Shown here in pieces: positions 56,650 through 60,000 of a stretch of 60,000 nt of DNA (the first letter of the stretch is position 1; every line of letters begins with the position of its first letter). Location of the stretch: positions 6,081,606 to 6,141,605 of the forward strand of contig NC_088305.1 of the NCBI RefSeq assembly GCF_032854445.1, in the 5' to 3' direction. The translations under genes were made by a program, and so were the position numbers. The notes under the pieces are model-generated. The model was not told where the DNA came from, ran no database searches, and saw nothing but the letters and a program-made list of their open reading frames with translations. Source of the stretch: Liolophura sinensis (lineage: Eukaryota > Mollusca > Polyplacophora > Chitonida > Chitonidae).

Positions 56650-57245
56650 GTTCTTCCAAGAACAGAACCAATCTTGTAGATTCTTTGTTTGGCACCAATG
56701 GTCTGGCTGTCAGTCCTGATAGATGTACGTTTGAGCGAAAGATTATCGAGCTTGATTCCTTTTTTTTATCACTTATCTACTATTTAAGAATTATTTTTGA
56801 AGATACTAAAAGAGCTTATGTTTTCGTACGTCTGTTAGCCCCGTCAGTCTGGATCAAGAGATAAGTTGTGGACAAATAACAACTGTGAGCCCACCAACAG
56901 CACTTTCAAATTATCAGTAAATTGGAAAGCTCAGAAACTACCAGATGTAGCTGAAGTTGTGTGATGTCAAAAAACTTCGGATGTCAGATTTAAGAAGCTG
57001 CTTACACAGTCATGGTAATTATATTGTGAAGAAATATTTTGAAAGGTGTGCCATGAATAGAAATGTTTGGTGTTAGAAAGAGGAGAGTGAAAGAAAAGAA
57101 CATTTTCTGCAGTTTTTAAAGGACAAGAAACCAAGTGAAAGGATTGTGGGCTACAAATGTGAAGTTATTTATACCACAGACAGGTGGTATTGCAAAAAAA
57201 AGCCTGGTGAACGCAAACGCACAAGAAGTGAAAGGGCAATATAAG
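56650..57245 (+). pseudogene. MULE-like transposase C-terminal relic
   Basis: Broken frames read LAVSPDRCTFERKIIELD, then WTNNNCEPTNSTFKL and VNWKAQKLPDVAEVV, then after a frameshift CLHSHGNYIVKKYFERC, FLQFLKDKKPSERIV and a basic KKPGERKRTRSER end. NN-x(2)-E-x(2)-N followed by a hydrophobic stretch is a mark of MULE-type transposases and of an expanded uncharacterised family in molluscs. Stops and shifts show it is dead. Family call is moderate. Confidence 0.5.
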
Positions 57246-57639
57246 ATGACAACATCTTCACATGTGTTAATGTTTCGTATCGTTATAATGTTTTATTTTC
57301 TATGGAAGAATTTCTGCTGATGTATGGATTTTGAAAAAACCGTGTCTACGTCTTGCGTAGCATTGGGAGTATATTGAGGGGTAGCTATATTGTTTTCATT
57401 CTCTGTACTAAGTAAATATGTAAATAGTAAGATATGTTTGGTAAGTGGAATTACAGTAGGCTTGCGACTCAATCTACTTGAATAATTTTCTTTTTTGATA
57501 TCTGTTGACATAAGTAATATCGGGATATGTAATAGTTATTTTTTGACATTTAACATAATAATTGGAGTAAAGCACACGCATATATCACCCTATTCATTTA
57601 TATACCCCCAACATATGTAACATATGAGGTATGTTATAT

Positions 57640-57970
57640 ATTATATAGTTGTATATGGGAACATATAAATGGTTGGTTTGCTAGGGTAATTTTTCTGTAA
57701 ATTCTATGTTGGGGTATGTAATATTGATGTATATATGCTAATCTTTTGGGGTATAATTCTTGTAAAACTTTTTGTGCATAAAAAAAATATTTTTTTTATA
57801 TATTAGATGACATGCTTGGTCTGTTGGGTATGAGAGAACGGCTGGGACAATTGTTTTGTAAATTCTGGGTTGGGGCATGTAATAATATGGATGTATTTAT
57901 GTTAGTCTTTTGCGATATAATTTTTAATTATCTGTCTGCGTACAAACATATTTTTACATATTAGAAGATA
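57640..57970. repeat. about 162-bp tandem units, left flank
   Basis: Two units with TGTTGGGGTATGTAATATTG, GGATGTATTTATG-like and ATATATTAGA ends. A third related unit lies at 58500-58660, on the far side of the inner 86-bp array. Confidence 0.7.
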
Positions 57971-58499
57971 TGCTTGGTCTGTTCGGGCATGAGAGGTCTA
58001 CTGGGGGAACTTTTTGTAAAACCGCTGTTGGGACAGGCCTATGTAGGTGTATTCTTGGTCTGTTGGGGTGTATAATATCTAGGGTTTTTCTGAATTTTGT
58101 AAAACCTCTGTTGAGGTTAGTAGGTCTATGTACATGCATGCGTGGTCTGTTGGGGTATATAATATCTAGGTTTTTTTTAAATTTTGTAAAGCCTCTGTTG
58201 TGGTTAGTAAGTCTATATACATGCATGCGTGGTCTGTTGGGGTATATAATATCTAGGTTTTTTTTTAAATTTTGTAAAGCCTCTGTTGAGGTTAGTAGGT
58301 CTATGTACATGCATGCGCATGGTCTGTTGGAGTATATAATATCTAGGTTTATTAAAAATTTTGTAAAACCTCTGTTGAGGTAATTAGGCTTATGTAGATG
58401 CTTGGTCTGTTAGAGTATGTAATATCTGGGCTTTTCGGTATTTTTGTAAATCCCTGCTGGGGTAAGGAGGCCCATGTAGATGCTTGGTCTGTTGGCGTA
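57971..58499. repeat. about 86-bp tandem array, about 6 units
   Basis: Units read TGGTCTGTTGGGGTATATAA, TATCTAGGTTTTT, AATTTTGTAAAGCCTCTG and TTAGTAGGTCTATGTACATG. Minus-strand ORF 57954-58310 is a by-product. Confidence 0.88.
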
Positions 58500-58662
58500 T
58501 AGTTGTATATAGGAAGATATGCTTAGTTGGCCTGTTGGGGGAATTTTTTGGTAAATTCTATGTTGGGGTATGTAATATGGATGTATACATATTGGCCTTT
58601 TGGGGTGTATTTTTTTTTAATTATCTGTCTGCGTAAAAAAACTTATTTTTATATATTAGAGC
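58500..58662. repeat. about 162-bp unit, right flank
   Basis: Matches the 57640-57970 units through TTGGTAAATTCTATGTTGGG, TATGTAATATGGATGTATAC and AATTATCTGTCTGCGTA. The 86-bp array therefore sits inside a longer-period repeat. Confidence 0.7.
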
Positions 58663-59405
58663 AACAAGAGTAAACATCCGTTGAACTGTTCGCCGTTTCG
58701 TTGTTCTTCTTGTTTTAGAACAGACAGGATTGTTACATGTCTAATTGCTTGTGTTGGGGACTTCCAAAGAGTTCTTGTAAAGTTCGAGCCCTGTAAATGC
58801 ACCGATGAAAAGAACTGTGATGAGACTAAACGGCACTATCAAGATATTCTGGATGTAGTTGTGGCATCTAATAAAAGTGCGTTTACTTCATTTAGATTGG
58901 ATAACGAATGAGTTGAAGTTTTATTCTGTAAGTATATCCATACCGCACAACAGAGACCTTTGCTTCCGAATCTAATGCAACTGACTTTGACACTTTCACG
59001 CGGACAGGCAACAATGGAACGCGGCTTTTCCATCAGTGCAACCATGATGGTGGAAAATCACTCGGCAAAGTCGTATTCTACTCAACGGACATTTCATGAT
59101 CATGTATCTGCCGTAGGAGGAATCCGTAACGTAGAATTTACGAAGCCTCTGTTACTGAGCATTAAAAGTGCAAGCCAGAAATATGGCCAAGATCAGGATC
59201 GCAGGAAACGGAACAGGACAGAAAAAGAAAAGCCCATTTGTCGGAAATATCGGAGAAGAAAAAGAAGAAAAAATTGAAGAAGACATAAAGTCATTGAGTG
59301 AGTGGCGTGATGTGTTAGCAGAAAAGGCGGGAAAGAGTGGAAAACAATGAAGGAGAAGGAACCTGAAAAAGAAAGTCAAGAAAAACAGATTCGCGAACTT
59401 GAGAA
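58660..59405 (+). pseudogene. hAT-like transposase C-terminal fragment (ERGFS)
   Basis: Two broken frames give a polar CTDEKNCDETKRHYQDIL segment, a TGA at 58909, then LTLSRGQATMERGFSISA, VENHSAKSYSTQRTFHDHV, VGGIRNVEFTKPLLLSIKSA and a Lys/Glu-rich coil that shifts frame to EDIKSLSEWRDVLAEKAG. (S/R)HGQA-x-ERGFS, a DH-x-x-x-GG segment and a charged coil recur in hAT-like proteins with a degenerate dimerisation domain. Immobile now. Confidence 0.5.
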
Positions 59406-60000
59406 AGGTCATTCGTAATTCCGTATTTTCGGAAAGGCAAAAGTGAATACAGATGCAGACAGTATTAAGGTGCGTTAACGAACGTTGAATAAACAGTTCA
59501 TCAACAGTGTGTTTTAATCCTCGTCCCCAGTGGTTAACAAAAATGGATAAAATTAATTGTAGACGGAACAAACTGTGCGTAATGGTTAATTTTCTCAAGT
59601 TTCAGGACAAAAAAAATTATTGTGGATGCTTGGAGATAATTTTCTGTTTCAGATGCTTTTTTGTTTCAGATATTTTTTCTTGGATAGTATATGTACGTAT
59701 AACTGCATTCTTATTCAGTTAGTCCTAGAGAACAGTGTATCAAAATGAGTTTGATCTTCATAATATCAGAAATCAAGTATATCTGAGTTCGTGTATCAAC
59801 AAGAATAAAGTCAGTTTCGAAATGTATTTCTCACTTTCTTGTTCATTGTAATACTGGGACGGCGCATTCCAAATGAGCTACTGCATCCCCCTTCTAGCTA
59901 GTGGGTATTAATACGTTGAATTCTAACATGAAAATAAACTATACATCTGACAGTATAGCATTTATGGAGCTGTAACGCCGCCACAAAATTATTGAAATAC
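59406..60000. other. right window end, nothing recognised
   Basis: AT-rich non-coding sequence after the hAT-like relic, with an AATAAA at 59802-59807. No gene supported. Confidence 0.4.

Noticed and set aside
57954-58310. Minus-strand 118-codon repetitive ORF
   Set aside because: By-product of the 86-bp tandem array.

Overview
This is eukaryotic nuclear DNA, most likely from a mollusc or another lophotrochozoan. It has spliced genes with GT-AG introns, many copies of a tRNA-headed SINE whose conserved core and AATAAA-rich tail resemble the Nin-DC/Meta-type SINEs known from molluscs, abundant minisatellites, and an assembly gap of exactly 200 N (16228-16427). Nothing prokaryotic is present: no operons, ribosome-binding sites or CRISPR.

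The only gene family recognised with confidence is TMC (transmembrane channel-like). Its exons were rebuilt by hand from splice sites and continuous reading phase. Copy A (1-16227) carries exons 2-13 and runs into the gap. Copy B (about 17.83-33.2 kb) repeats the same segment, with roughly 19 substitutions in 1455 exonic bases by eye. It continues into exons 14-17, which occur only once, and a TAG stop at 36625-36627. B also has a candidate first coding exon at 17450-17557. The model gives about 701 residues with ten membrane segments. Copy B has one extra T in exon 5 that breaks the frame; copy A is open in every visible exon. The gap falls inside a minisatellite, and the differences between copies look allelic (SINE presence/absence, arrays of 24 versus 12 units, about 1% coding divergence). 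The pair may therefore be two haplotypes scaffolded in series rather than a true tandem duplication.

The introns hold three minisatellites: a 93-bp array in intron 10, an array of about 73 bp in intron 13 that grew from the 3' end of exon 13 and copies its splice donor, and a 58-bp array in intron 16. 

From 36.6 to 60 kb there is no intact recognisable gene. This part holds SINE copies (two with clean target-site duplications), a 32-bp satellite with a 384-bp higher-order period (38.79-40.42 kb), a 75-bp minisatellite of about 42 units (50.6-53.77 kb), nested tandem repeats (57.6-58.66 kb), and decayed transposon fragments: a pogo/Tigger-like transposase with its catalytic core deleted (45.75-46.5 kb), a MULE-like relic (56.65-57.25 kb) and a hAT-like ERGFS fragment (58.66-59.4 kb). 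A set of repeated exon-like modules at 55.3-56.24 kb belongs to no family I recognise.

All calls come from reading the sequence. No alignment or database search was run, so identities and copy counts are estimates by eye.
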